Positions 35,838 to 45,985 of a stretch of 64,000 nt of DNA are shown here, piece after piece. The notes beneath the pieces were generated by a model. That model saw only the letters and a program-made list of their open reading frames with translations. It searched no databases and was not told the DNA's origin. Position 1 is the stretch's first letter, and every line of letters begins with the position of its first letter. Both the position numbers and the translations under genes were made by a program. The stretch covers positions 3,647,501 through 3,711,500 of the forward strand of contig NZ_CP119127.1 in NCBI RefSeq assembly GCF_030128825.1, given 5' to 3'. Origin of the DNA: Sphingobium sp. WTD-1. Its GTDB lineage: Bacteria > Pseudomonadota > Alphaproteobacteria > Sphingomonadales > Sphingomonadaceae.

Positions 35838-38300
35838 GTGAACCTGAATGACACGCGCGACCGCGCGTCCACCAGCTTTCTGGCGCTGAGCTGCGTCGGC
35901 CTGTTTGCCACGGCCGCGCCGGCCATCGCCCAGTCGAACGACCAGCAAAATGGCACCGACGGGCCGAAGCTGGGCGGTGTCGTCGTCACCGACACCGCGA
36001 TCGACGAGGAAGGTTATAAGATCGACGTCGCCAGTTCGCCGAAATTCACCGCGCCGCTGGTGAATACACCGCGTTCGGTGACGGTCATCCCATCGCAGCT
36101 CATTCGCGACACCGCATCGGCCTCCCTGACCGAAGCGCTGCGGACGGTTCCGGGCATCACCCTGGGCGCAGGCGAAGGCGGCAATCCGCTGGGCGACCGC
36201 CCCTTCATCCGTGGCTTCGACAGCCAGGCCAGCACCTATCTGGATGGCGTGCGCGACATCGGCGCGCAGAGCCGCGAAGTGTTCGCGGTCGAACAGATCG
36301 AGGTGGTCAAGGGTTCGGACAGCTCGATGGGCGGCCGCGGCAGCGCCGGCGGCTCGATCAACCTGGTGTCGAAAGCGCCCAAGGCCGACCGTTTCATCGC
36401 CGCCAGCGGCAGCCTGGGCAATGCCGACTACAAGCGCGCGACGATCGACATCAATCAGCCGATCAACGACTTTGTCGGCGTGCGCCTGAATGCGATGTGG
36501 CATGACCAGGACGTTGCCGGTCGCGACGGGATCTGGTCGAAGCGCTGGGGCGTTGCGCCCTCGCTCAAGCTGGGCCTCGACGGCCCGACCAGCCTGACCA
36601 TCGGCTATTATCATCTTCACACCGAAGAACTGCCGGATTCGGGCATCCCCTATCTCTACACCATCGGCAATGCCCCGGCGGGCGTGACCGAAACCGGTCC
36701 GGCGCAGGATTTCACCACGATCGGCGGCAAGGAAATCAGCGTTCCTCGCGGCGCTTATTATGGTCTGAAGGATCGCGACTTTCGCGACACCAATGTCGAC
36801 AATTTCACCATCCGCGCCGAACATGATTTCGGTGGCGTGACGCTGCGCAACACCACCCGCTACGGCCGCAGCACCCAAGGCTATGTCTGGACCCAGCCCG
36901 ATGACCAGCAGGGCAATGTCTACGGCACCAACGCCGCCAATGCGGCGACCGCCGGCGGCCTCGTCTGGCGTCGCACCAACACCCGCTATTCCAAGACCGA
37001 CGGCCTGCTGAACCAGACTGACCTGTCCGGCGAGTTCAGCGTCGGCGGGATCAAGAACAGCTTCTCGGCCTCGCTGGAGTTCAGCCAGGAAAAGGCCGCG
37101 AACGGCACCTATGTGTCCAACGCCGCGACCGGCGCCGCGATCGCCAGCGGTTCGAGCGTCAGCCCGCGCTGCTCGACCGCAATGCTTGCCCGCTATAATT
37201 GCACGACCGTCGACAATCCCAATCCCAGCGATCCCTGGATCAGCTATGCCAGCGACAGCTCGACCGTGACGGCCGATATCGTGCGCAGCGCGCCCAAGAC
37301 CTGGACCCTGTCGAAGACCACGACGCAGGCCGCGTCCTTCTTTGACACGATCACCATCACCGATCAGCTGCTGATCAACCTGGGTGGCCGTTTCGACCGC
37401 TACAAGACCAGCGTCAGCCCAGGTCTGGCCGCAACCTCGACCGCCAACCGCTCCTTCTATGAGCGTGAGGATGATCTGTGGAACTATCAGGCCGGCATCA
37501 TCTTCAAGCCGACCGAGAATAGCAGCCTCTATGCCTCGGCCTCCAGTTCCGCGACGCCGCCCGGCGCCTTCCTCGCCAATGGCAGCGAGGGCAATGCGCT
37601 CAACACCACCTCGCAGGCGCTGACCGACGCGCTGAAGGTCGAAAAGACCAAGTCCTACGAGATCGGCGCCAAGGCCAATCTGTTCGGCGATGCGTTGTCG
37701 CTGACCCTGGCGGCCTTCCGCACCGAAACCAAGAATGCCCGCGCCACCAACGATGCCGGCACGGTCGCCTATATCGGCGAGCGCAGGATCGAAGGCATCG
37801 AACTCGGCTTCAACGGCAATATCACGCCGGAATGGAATGTGTTCGGCGGCTATACCTATATGGATTCGGAAATCGTCGATGGTGGTTCGACCGTCACGAC
37901 CGTCAACGGCGTGTCGATCGCCGCACCGAGCGTGAACACGGGCAAGCAATTCCCCAACACGCCCAAGCACAGCCTGACCGCCTTCACCAACTACAAGATC
38001 ACCCCGGCCTTCACCATCGGCGGCGGCGCGATCTACATGGCGAAGGTCTATGGCGGCTATTCCGACACCCGTACCATCAGCAACGGCGCGGTCGTCATCA
38101 CCAAGGAACTGGCCCGCATGGTGCCCAGCTACTGGCGCTTCGACGGCAACGCATCCTATGCGTTCAGCGATGCGGTGAGCCTGCAGGTCAACGTAAACAA
38201 CGTCTTCAACAAGCGTTATTATGACAAGGCCTATGCCGCCCATTATGCCAATCAGGCCGCCGGCCGCACGGCAATCGCGACGCTCAACGTCAAATATTGA
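35838..38300 (+). CDS. Fiu-like catecholate siderophore TonB receptor 1
   Basis: 820 residues from GTG 35838, which has AAGGGGA 6 bases ahead; signal peptide TSFLALSCVGLFATAAPAIAQ. Plug motifs: GGVVVTDTAIDEEGY, LVNTPRSVTVIPSQLI, TVPGITLGAGEGG, RPFIRGFDSQASTYLDGVRD, QIEVVKGSDSSMGGRGSAGGSIN. The siderophore-receptor subfamily ends with VNVNNVFNKRYYDKA and a terminal VKY. Closest by pattern to Fiu/PiuA proteins that import ferric catecholates and dihydroxybenzoate conjugates. A Sel1 gene follows, as in the piuA neighbourhood of pseudomonads, but a PiuC hydroxylase gene is absent. Paralogue of the receptor at 39353. Confidence 0.9.
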   Translation: MNLNDTRDRASTSFLALSCVGLFATAAPAIAQSNDQQNGTDGPKLGGVVVTDTAIDEEGYKIDVASSPKFTAPLVNTPRSVTVIPSQLIRDTASASLTEALRTVPGITLGAGEGGNPLGDRPFIRGFDSQASTYLDGVRDIGAQSREVFAVEQIEVVKGSDSSMGGRGSAGGSINLVSKAPKADRFIAASGSLGNADYKRATIDINQPINDFVGVRLNAMWHDQDVAGRDGIWSKRWGVAPSLKLGLDGPTSLTIGYYHLHTEELPDSGIPYLYTIGNAPAGVTETGPAQDFTTIGGKEISVPRGAYYGLKDRDFRDTNVDNFTIRAEHDFGGVTLRNTTRYGRSTQGYVWTQPDDQQGNVYGTNAANAATAGGLVWRRTNTRYSKTDGLLNQTDLSGEFSVGGIKNSFSASLEFSQEKAANGTYVSNAATGAAIASGSSVSPRCSTAMLARYNCTTVDNPNPSDPWISYASDSSTVTADIVRSAPKTWTLSKTTTQAASFFDTITITDQLLINLGGRFDRYKTSVSPGLAATSTANRSFYEREDDLWNYQAGIIFKPTENSSLYASASSSATPPGAFLANGSEGNALNTTSQALTDALKVEKTKSYEIGAKANLFGDALSLTLAAFRTETKNARATNDAGTVAYIGERRIEGIELGFNGNITPEWNVFGGYTYMDSEIVDGGSTVTTVNGVSIAAPSVNTGKQFPNTPKHSLTAFTNYKITPAFTIGGGAIYMAKVYGGYSDTRTISNGAVVITKELARMVPSYWRFDGNASYAFSDAVSLQVNVNNVFNKRYYDKAYAAHYANQAAGRTAIATLNVKY

Positions 38301-38327
38301 TCCGCTGGCCCACCCGGCTGATTGATG

Positions 38328-38355
38328 ATGGCCCGCCTCGCAAGGGGCGGGCCAT
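38328..38355 (+). terminator. Hairpin between Fiu-like receptor and Sel1 gene
   Basis: Perfect 10-bp stem ATGGCCCGCC / GGCGGGCCAT with an 8-base loop, no T tract. The AAGGGG ribosome site of the Sel1 gene lies in the loop and 3' arm and the ATG is only 4 bases beyond. It may act as a weak terminator or hide the ribosome site. Confidence 0.45.
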
Positions 38356-38358
38356 TGC

Positions 38359-39060
38359 ATGGAACAGATGATGCAGACCCAGCCCAGACTGATGACCATG
38401 ACCGACGACGAGCGCGTCGCCGCGCTTGCCGGCCCACCCGAGAGTGTCGCCCCCCTGCTGCTGGAAGCGGCGGAGGCTGGCCATGGCGAGGCGCAGTTGC
38501 TGGCCGGCCAACTATGCCTCGACGGCAAGGGTGTTGCGCGCGATCCGGTCGCGGCGTTGCGCTGGTTCGGCCTGGCGGCGCAAGGTGGCAATGTCTTGGC
38601 CATGAACATGGTCGGACGCTGCTGCGAACATGGCTGGGGCACCGGCGTGGACAAGGCTCTGGCCGCCCGATGGTATGGCGCGGCCGCCGGTCAGGGCCTT
38701 GACTGGGGACTCTACAATCTCGCGACGCTCCATGCTCTGGGCGAAGGCGTACCGCAGGATCGGACGCGGGCGCTCGCCCTGTTCCGGCAGGCCGCCGGCA
38801 CGGGGCACGCCAAGTCGATCAACATGATCGGCAGCTTCTACGAGGATGGCTGGGTCGTCGATCGCGACATGGAACAGGCCGCCGATCATTATCGCCGCGC
38901 CGCCGAAGGCGGTGACTTTCGCGGCCAGTTCAACCATGCGCGGATGCTGGCGGCACAGGGCGACTTGGACGGCGCCCATCTCTGGCTGACCCGTATGCAG
39001 GAAACGGCGACGCCTGCCTTCCTGGCCAAGGCGGAAAACTGGGTCCGCGATAATCTGTAA
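38359..39060 (+). CDS. Sel1-like repeat protein
   Basis: 233 residues built of about five Sel1 repeats (e.g. GEAQLLAGQLCLDGKGVARD, PVAALRWFGLAAQGGN, MVGRCCEHGWGTGVD, ALFRQAAGTGHAKS, DHYRRAAEGGDFRG), i.e. an alpha-alpha solenoid used as a protein-protein scaffold. No signal peptide. Start is uncertain: ATG 38359 or ATG 38392 (MTMTDDERV). Lying between two Fiu-like receptors it recalls the Sel1-repeat gene beside piuA/piuC in Pseudomonas; a role linked to siderophore uptake is inference. Confidence 0.85.
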   Translation: MEQMMQTQPRLMTMTDDERVAALAGPPESVAPLLLEAAEAGHGEAQLLAGQLCLDGKGVARDPVAALRWFGLAAQGGNVLAMNMVGRCCEHGWGTGVDKALAARWYGAAAGQGLDWGLYNLATLHALGEGVPQDRTRALALFRQAAGTGHAKSINMIGSFYEDGWVVDRDMEQAADHYRRAAEGGDFRGQFNHARMLAAQGDLDGAHLWLTRMQETATPAFLAKAENWVRDNL

Positions 39061-39288
39061 AGCACGCGCCGAACCGCCAGCCATATATGGACGGCTTGTT
39101 CTATAGCCGCAGAGAGAAGCTTTCCATCAGCAGCGGCCAGCCAGATAGCCAGTTCACTATTGGCGAATGCCCATGCATCGGGACTTGCCCGTCCTGCTCC
39201 CTGCTGCTGATCCTGGCCTGTAACGACATGGCCAAGCCCCCTGCCCTGCCATTAAAAGATATGTGAAAACCGATATCCAGTCTCAATA

Positions 39289-39301
39289 GCATTGACAATG
39301 C
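39289..39301. promoter_or_regulatory. 13-bp palindrome, candidate Fur operator, overlapping TTGACA
   Basis: GCATTG-A-CAATGC is a perfect 6-1-6 palindrome, close to the 7-1-7 architecture of Fur sites. It overlaps a TTGACA (39292-39297) that could be a -35 element 52 bases before the receptor start. Neighbouring copies of CAATAGC flank it (39284-39290 and 39312-39318). Fur control of a siderophore receptor is expected, but the bound regulator is inferred. Confidence 0.45.
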
Positions 39302-39352
39302 AAATAGGTCGCAATAGCAGCCCCTGCAACAATCGAAAGGGGTTCTGAAACA

Positions 39353-41656
39353 ATGGCGAAATATGGAAACACTCCCTCCTTCCTCGCACTGAGCTGTGTC
39401 GGCGCCATGGCCTTCGCATCCGGCGCGCAGGCGCAGGATAGCGGCCAGGGCCAGGCGCTCGGCGGCGTCACGGTCACCGACACCGCCATCAACGATGATG
39501 CCGTAAAGGTAGAGAAGGCCGAATCGCCCAAATATGTTCGCCGCCTGCTGGATACGCCGCAGACCATCACGGTGATCGGCAACCAGACCATCCAGAAACA
39601 GAACCTCCTCACCCTGCGCGACGTGCTGTCGACCGTTCCGGGCATCACCTTCGGCGCCGGTGAAGGCGGCGGCGGCTATGGCGACAGCATCAACCTGCGC
39701 GGCCAGAGCGCCAACACCGACATCAGCATCGACGGCGTGCGCGACAGCGCCCAATATAGCCGCACCGATCCCTTCAACCTGGAGCAGATTGAGGTCACCA
39801 ACGGTGCCAACTCCGTCTATGGCGGCTCGGGCGCGATCGGTGGCAATATCAACCTGGTGACCAAGCGCCCCAAGGCCGACAGCGAAACGCTGGTGCAGGG
39901 CGGCATCGGCACGTCGGACTATTATCGCGCAACCATCGACAGCAATGTCCGCGTCAACGACCAGATCGCCGTGCGCCTCAACGCCATGTATCATGAAAAT
40001 GACGTCGCCCGGCGCGACTTCGACAGCTACAAGCGCTGGGGCGTGGCGCCCTCGGTCAAGCTGGGCGTGGACGGGCCGACCTCGCTGACCCTGCTCTACA
40101 CCCATCAGGAAGACGAGAATACGCCGCTCTACGGCGTGCCCTATTACAAGAATGCGATCTATGACGGGCCGCTGCCCGGCGTCCCCTATAGCGGCTATTA
40201 TGGCTACAAGAATCTCGACAAGCAGGACCAGACGATCGATCAGGCGACGGCGATCTTCGACCATCGTTTCAGCGACCTGCTGTCGGTCCGCAACCTGTCG
40301 CGCTGGCAGCGCGTCGAGCAGAATCTGGTCGTCAATCCGCCGCAGGGCAGCTATTGCCTGGCCAACGGCACGCTGCCGACCGGCGCGGCCTGCGCCGCCG
40401 GCCAGGTGCCGGGCATGTATTATCCCAGCGGCCCGCGTGGCGGCTTCCGGGACTCGGTAAACCAGACGCTCTACAATCAGCTCGATCTGACCTTCAACAT
40501 TCCGGGCGGCCATACGCTGGTCATCGGCACCTCGATGCTGCAGGAAGATTACACGCTGGACAATGGTAACGTCCTGCGCAACGCGGACGGCGCCACGCCC
40601 AACCCCACGCTCGATCCGATCAGCATCAGCAACCCGAACGGCATCTATACCGGCCCGGTCAACAAGATCCGATCCGGGCACCAGATGGGCGACCTGTTCA
40701 ACATCGCGACCTATGCCTTTGCCGCGGCCAAGATCGTCGATGGGCTCGAACTGAATGGCGGCGTCCGCTGGGAGCATAACCGCGCCCGCTTCCGCTCCGA
40801 CACGATCGCCACGCCGGCCGCCGGCGGCGCCTACACCACCGGTGCGCAGCAGAATGCGACCGACGATCTATTCTCCTACCGCGTCGGCCTCGTCTACAAG
40901 CCGGCCGATAACGCCAGCCTCTACATCGCCTATGCCAACAGCAAGACGCCGACCGCGACCAGCGTGCGATCGGGCTGCGGCCTGGTGATCGTCGGCTCGG
41001 GCGGCAGCAACAATGCCTGCGAAGCCAAGCCCGAACAGGCGGTCAATTACGAAGTGGGTGGCAAGATCGACCTGTTCGACGGTGGCCTGCAGCTGACCGC
41101 CGCGCTGTTCCGCAACGAACGCACCAATTATCGCGTCGCCAGCAATGATCCGCTGATCGGCACGCTGCCGGTCAATGACGGCCGCAACCGCGTCAACGGC
41201 GTCACCCTGGGCGCGTCGGGCAACATCACCGACGCCTGGACCGTCTTCGCCAACTATACCTATCTCGATACGAAGGTGATCCAGAGCATCTCCGACTATC
41301 AGAAGGACCAGGGCGTCGTGGACGTGCAGGCCGGCAATCCGCTGACCAACACGCCCAAGCATTCGGGCAGCCTGTTCACCACCTACACCCTGCCCTTCGG
41401 GCTGCAGCTGGGCTATGGCCTGACCTATCAGGGCAGCTGGTATCTCAGCAATTCGAGCGCCGCGACCATGTACAAGGCGGACGATTATCTCGTTCACCGC
41501 GCGATGCTGTCCTACACCTTCGACGAGAAGCTGACGGCGCAGCTGAACGTCCAGAACTTCACTAACGAAAAATATTATACCAGCATCCGCAACAATGGCT
41601 GGGCCAATCCGGGCGAAGGCCGCTCCTGGGTGCTGACCCTGGGCTACAAGCTCTAA
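39353..41656 (+). CDS. Fiu-like catecholate siderophore TonB receptor 2
   Basis: 767 residues; signal peptide PSFLALSCVGAMAFASGAQAQ. Plug: GGVTVTDTAINDDAVKV, LLDTPQTITVIGNQTI, TVPGITFGAGEGG, SINLRGQSANTDISIDGVRD, QIEVTNGANSVYGGSGAIGGNIN. The barrel includes YKRWGVAPSVKLGVDGPTSLT and NTPKHSG and ends GRSWVLTLGYKL. Strong parallels with the receptor at 35838 in signal peptide, plug and barrel landmarks show a duplication, now diverged. Pattern fits Fiu-type ferric-catecholate uptake. AAAGGGG lies about 13 bases ahead of ATG 39353. A strong terminator follows the stop. Confidence 0.9.
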   Translation: MAKYGNTPSFLALSCVGAMAFASGAQAQDSGQGQALGGVTVTDTAINDDAVKVEKAESPKYVRRLLDTPQTITVIGNQTIQKQNLLTLRDVLSTVPGITFGAGEGGGGYGDSINLRGQSANTDISIDGVRDSAQYSRTDPFNLEQIEVTNGANSVYGGSGAIGGNINLVTKRPKADSETLVQGGIGTSDYYRATIDSNVRVNDQIAVRLNAMYHENDVARRDFDSYKRWGVAPSVKLGVDGPTSLTLLYTHQEDENTPLYGVPYYKNAIYDGPLPGVPYSGYYGYKNLDKQDQTIDQATAIFDHRFSDLLSVRNLSRWQRVEQNLVVNPPQGSYCLANGTLPTGAACAAGQVPGMYYPSGPRGGFRDSVNQTLYNQLDLTFNIPGGHTLVIGTSMLQEDYTLDNGNVLRNADGATPNPTLDPISISNPNGIYTGPVNKIRSGHQMGDLFNIATYAFAAAKIVDGLELNGGVRWEHNRARFRSDTIATPAAGGAYTTGAQQNATDDLFSYRVGLVYKPADNASLYIAYANSKTPTATSVRSGCGLVIVGSGGSNNACEAKPEQAVNYEVGGKIDLFDGGLQLTAALFRNERTNYRVASNDPLIGTLPVNDGRNRVNGVTLGASGNITDAWTVFANYTYLDTKVIQSISDYQKDQGVVDVQAGNPLTNTPKHSGSLFTTYTLPFGLQLGYGLTYQGSWYLSNSSAATMYKADDYLVHRAMLSYTFDEKLTAQLNVQNFTNEKYYTSIRNNGWANPGEGRSWVLTLGYKL

Positions 41657-41718
41657 CCCCCTCCTCTACCCGCCGGGCCGGCCATGCCCTCCTCGACATG
41701 GCCCGGTCTGGCGAACGG

Positions 41719-41752
41719 AACGCCCGCAGCCCGCTGCGGGCGTTCTTTTTTT
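41719..41752 (+). terminator. Rho-independent terminator after second Fiu-like receptor
   Basis: Perfect 11-bp stem AACGCCCGCAG / CTGCGGGCGTT with a 4-base loop, followed by C and seven T. Textbook intrinsic terminator. Confidence 0.92.
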
Positions 41753-41799
41753 GACCTTCGGGCATGGCGATGGCAGCACCGCCTGCTAAGGGAAGCGCC

Positions 41800-42189
41800 A
41801 TGACCGCCACCGCCGATCTTGCCATCCGCCTGCGCCGCGCCAGTTTCAACCGGGCGCTCGCCGATGCCGACCTTGCCACCATCGGGCCAATCCTGGCACA
41901 GAATGTCGTGATGGTGACCGGCACCGACAGCGGCGTCATCGCCGGGCGCAAGGCGCAGCTGATGGCCTGGAAGCGCGAATTTGCCGCGCCCGACCGCAGC
42001 ATATACACCCGCACGCCCGACACGATCCTCGTTTCGCCCGTCGAACCGATCGCCTTCGAACATGGCCAGTGGCAGGGCGTCGCCGCCTCGTCCGGCATCC
42101 TCATCGCCTCGGGCGCCTACACCGCCAAATGGCGGCAGCTTGGCGGCGAGTGGCTGATCGAGGCGGAACTTTACCTGACCCTGACCTGA
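41800..42189 (+). CDS. DUF4440/SnoaL-like NTF2-fold protein
   Basis: 129 residues from ATG 41800, with AAGGGAAG ahead. The sequence has the DUF4440 pattern: helix ASFNRALADADLATIGPIL, strand NVVMVTGTDSGVIAGRKAQL, and the closing strands SGAYTAKWRQLGGEWLIEAELYLTL. These small NTF2-like domains bind small molecules or act as enzymes such as isomerases; no catalytic role can be assigned. It is cytoplasmic and follows the receptor terminator, so it is probably its own transcription unit. Confidence 0.82.
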   Translation: MTATADLAIRLRRASFNRALADADLATIGPILAQNVVMVTGTDSGVIAGRKAQLMAWKREFAAPDRSIYTRTPDTILVSPVEPIAFEHGQWQGVAASSGILIASGAYTAKWRQLGGEWLIEAELYLTLT

Positions 42190-42360
42190 AAAGTCCGCAC
42201 CTCCCCCCTCAAGACGAGCGACCTCGATCTTCGCAGGATAGTTAATAAAATATTGCTGCTCCGGCCCGACAGGACTATGGCGCGCCCACCCTGTCCTCGA
42301 CGCCCCGGCGCCGGAGTCGGGGCCGACAATCCAGGGAGCGGAAGGGAGGACTTCGCCACG

Positions 42361-42382
42361 CGTCACGCAATCCATTGTGACG
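42361..42382. promoter_or_regulatory. Inverted repeat upstream of choice-of-anchor A gene
   Basis: CGTCAC / GTGACG, extended inward by AAT / ATT with a two-base bulge, ends 24 bases before the ATG at 42407. Size and symmetry suit a dimeric regulator site. Regulator unknown. Confidence 0.3.
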
Positions 42383-42406
42383 ACATGCGAAGACTTGGCG
42401 TTATCT

Positions 42407-43453
42407 ATGATGAAAAAGACCGGTTTCATGGTTTCGGCGTCGCTGACGCTACTTGCCGCCGCCCCCGCTCATGCCTCGCCCGTCACCGGCACCGACGCGC
42501 TGCGCGAATGGAATCTGGTCGTGCTGGGCGACCTCAGCTCCTCCTCCGAAGTCGAGGGCCGCACCTTCGTTGGCGGCGACCTCACCGGCACCTCCTCCAG
42601 CTATCAGATCAGCACCCCCGCCACATCCGCCACTGGCCAGGCCGGCCTCACCGTGGTCGGCAATGTCACCGGCGGCATCAAGAATTTGAACAACGGGTCG
42701 GGCGCGCTGGTCGGCGGCAATGTCGAAAGCGGCTTCAACCTCAATGGCGCGGCCCAGACGGTGAAGGTCGGCGGCACCATCAGCAACACCAATATCAACC
42801 AGAATAGCGTCCAGTCCGGCCTGGCCACGTCCGACCCGGACTTCGCATCCAGCCTGGCGACGCAGGGCACGGTGCTGGCCGGCAGCATGAAGCAATTGTC
42901 GACCAACCTGTCGGGCCTGGCCGCCAACAGCGACATGGTGATCAGCGGCAACCGCGCCACCTTCAACGCCAGCCCCGACGCCAATGGCCTGGCCGTCTTC
43001 TCGATCAGCGCCGCCGACCTCGACAAGATTGGCGAAATCGCCTTCAACCTGAACGGCGCCGACACCGCGATTGTCAATGTCAGCGGCAGCGCAGTCAGCC
43101 TCAACGACAATTTCCTGGGCGGCACCGCCAATCTGGGCGAACATGTGATCTGGAATTTCGGCGACGCCCAGTCGCTCGACCTCACCAATAGCTGGGGCGG
43201 ATCGGTGCTGGCCCCCTGGGCCGATGCGACCACTGCCAACTATATTCAGGGATCGGCCGTGTTCGGCAACCTGACCCAGAATGGCGAGATGCACCTGGGC
43301 ACCTATACCGGCGGCTACACCCCGCCGATCGATCCGCCGACGGGCAGCAGCTCGGGCGGCACGCCGGTTCCCGAAGCACCGGGCTGGACCTTGTTCCTGC
43401 TCGGCATCGCCGGAGTATTGCTTGGTCGCCGGCTGCTGCGTAAAGCCGCCTGA
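42407..43453 (+). CDS. Exported choice-of-anchor A family protein with PEP-CTERM-like tail
   Basis: 348 residues. A signal peptide (MMKKTGFMVSASLTLLAAAPAHA) is followed by a choice-of-anchor A beta-helix-like domain (WNLVVLGDLSSSSEVEGRTFVGGDL, GLTVVGNVTGG, VIWNFGDAQSLDLTNSWGGSVLAP, GNLTQNGEMHLG). The C-terminus has a Ser/Gly/Pro linker, VPEAPGW, one membrane helix and a basic end (GRRLLRKAA), i.e. the tripartite shape of PEP-CTERM sorting signals processed by exosortase. Family members are surface or exopolysaccharide-associated. No exosortase gene is in the window. ATGs at 42407 and 42410 are both possible; a Shine-Dalgarno is weak. Confidence 0.85.
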   Translation: MMKKTGFMVSASLTLLAAAPAHASPVTGTDALREWNLVVLGDLSSSSEVEGRTFVGGDLTGTSSSYQISTPATSATGQAGLTVVGNVTGGIKNLNNGSGALVGGNVESGFNLNGAAQTVKVGGTISNTNINQNSVQSGLATSDPDFASSLATQGTVLAGSMKQLSTNLSGLAANSDMVISGNRATFNASPDANGLAVFSISAADLDKIGEIAFNLNGADTAIVNVSGSAVSLNDNFLGGTANLGEHVIWNFGDAQSLDLTNSWGGSVLAPWADATTANYIQGSAVFGNLTQNGEMHLGTYTGGYTPPIDPPTGSSSGGTPVPEAPGWTLFLLGIAGVLLGRRLLRKAA

Positions 43454-43534
43454 TCCGCCCTTCATCGTGCTTTCCGATCCCTTCACCCTCGGCCAGACGC
43501 GGGAAACGGACGGACTGGCGCAGCCCCCTTCTGA

Positions 43535-44635
<1,101 letters not shown>

Positions 44636-44662
44636 TCGGCACGTAGCGCCCCGACGATGGTT

Positions 44663-44683
44663 GGCGGGCATTGCTTGCCCGCC
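44663..44683 (+). terminator. Hairpin after mreB-like gene
   Basis: Perfect 8-bp stem GGCGGGCA / TGCCCGCC with a 5-base loop, 28 bases after the stop; no T tract, so strength is uncertain. Confidence 0.45.
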
Positions 44684-44758
44684 CCGCCACATCGGCGCTT
44701 GCCAGCACTGCCAAATGCCGCCAAGCAAAACTCCGGATAAAAGAGGATGAGCGGGCGG

Positions 44759-45985
44759 ATGAGCTATTATGACGTTCTGATCGTGGGGGCCGGCCATGCC
44801 GGCGCGCAAGCGGCGATCTCGCTGCGGCAACACGGTTTCGAAGGCTCGGTCGGCATGATCGGTGATGAACGCGATCCGCCCTATGAGCGCCCGCCTTTGT
44901 CCAAGGAATATTTTGCCGGCGACAAGAGCTTCGACCGAATCCTGATCCGCCCTGCCGCCTTCTGGGACGAACGCAAGATCGACATGTTGCTGGGCAAGCG
45001 GGTCAAGAGCGTCGATCCGGTCGGCAAATTCGTCACCGTCGGCGACGAGGAAATCGGCTATGACAAGCTGATCTGGTGTACCGGCGGCAGTCCCCGGATG
45101 CTGACCTGTGCCGGCGCCGAAGCCGCCAATGTCCATGCCGTGCGCCGCCGCGATGATGTCGACGCGATGATGGCGAAGATCGACAGCGTCAGCCATGTCA
45201 CCATCATCGGCGGTGGCTATATCGGGCTGGAGGCGGCCGCCGTCCTCTCCAAGTTCGGCAAGACCGTCGTCCTGCTCGAAGCGCTCGACCGGGTGTTGGC
45301 CCGCGTCGCGGGCGAGGATCTCTCGCGCTTCTACGAGGCGGAGCATCGCGCCCATGGCGTCGATCTGCGCACCGGCGCGAAGATGGACTGTATCGCGGTC
45401 GAGGACGGCCGGGCGACCGCGGTGCTGATGCAGGATGGCGAGCGGATCGAGACCGACATGGTGATCGTGGGCATCGGCATCGTGCCCGAAACCGGCCCGC
45501 TGATCGCGGCGGGCGCGGCCGGCGGCAATGGCGTCGATGTCGACGAATATTGCCGCACCTCGCTGCCCGACATCTATGCCGTGGGCGATTGCGCCGCCCA
45601 CGCCAACCGCTTTGCCGGCGGCGCGCAGATGCGCCTCGAATCCGTCCAGAACGCCAATGACCAGGCCAAGACCGCCGTGGCCCATATCCTCGGCAAGGAA
45701 GAGGCCTATGACGCCGTGCCCTGGTTCTGGTCGAACCAATATGATCTGAAGCTCCAGACAGTGGGCCTCTCGACCGGCTTCGACCAGACGGTGCTGCGCG
45801 GCGATCCGGCCACCCGCAGCTTCTCGGTCGTCTATCTGAAGGGCGGCAAGGTAATCGCGCTCGACTGCGTCAATGCGGTCAAGGACTATGTCCAGGGTCG
45901 CGCCCATGTGCTGTCGGGCGCACACCTCGATCCCGCGCAACTGGCCGATGCCGGTATTCCGCTCAAGGAAGTCGGCCTCGCCTGA
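44759..45985 (+). CDS. FAD-dependent ferredoxin-NAD(P)+ reductase (putidaredoxin reductase type)
   Basis: 408 residues from ATG 44759, where the family normally begins ([15 protein letters not shown]); an in-frame ATG at 44747 is equally possible. Domains: FAD-binding [11 protein letters not shown] near 10, a [12 protein letters not shown] block, a NAD-binding [13 protein letters not shown] near 155, and the FAD-pyrophosphate motif [12 protein letters not shown]-terminal reductase domain ([10 protein letters not shown]). These flavoproteins pass electrons from NADH to [2Fe-2S] ferredoxins for Rieske oxygenases or cytochrome P450s. No ferredoxin or oxygenase gene is adjacent, so the partner is elsewhere. 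Confidence 0.9.
   Translation: MSYYDVLIVGAGHAGAQAAISLRQHGFEGSVGMIGDERDPPYERPPLSKEYFAGDKSFDRILIRPAAFWDERKIDMLLGKRVKSVDPVGKFVTVGDEEIGYDKLIWCTGGSPRMLTCAGAEAANVHAVRRRDDVDAMMAKIDSVSHVTIIGGGYIGLEAAAVLSKFGKTVVLLEALDRVLARVAGEDLSRFYEAEHRAHGVDLRTGAKMDCIAVEDGRATAVLMQDGERIETDMVIVGIGIVPETGPLIAAGAAGGNGVDVDEYCRTSLPDIYAVGDCAAHANRFAGGAQMRLESVQNANDQAKTAVAHILGKEEAYDAVPWFWSNQYDLKLQTVGLSTGFDQTVLRGDPATRSFSVVYLKGGKVIALDCVNAVKDYVQGRAHVLSGAHLDPAQLADAGIPLKEVGLA

Noticed and set aside
35832..38654. A 940-codon minus-strand frame opposite the first Fiu-like receptor
   Set aside because: Antisense artefact; the plus strand has ribosome site, signal peptide, plug and barrel in order.
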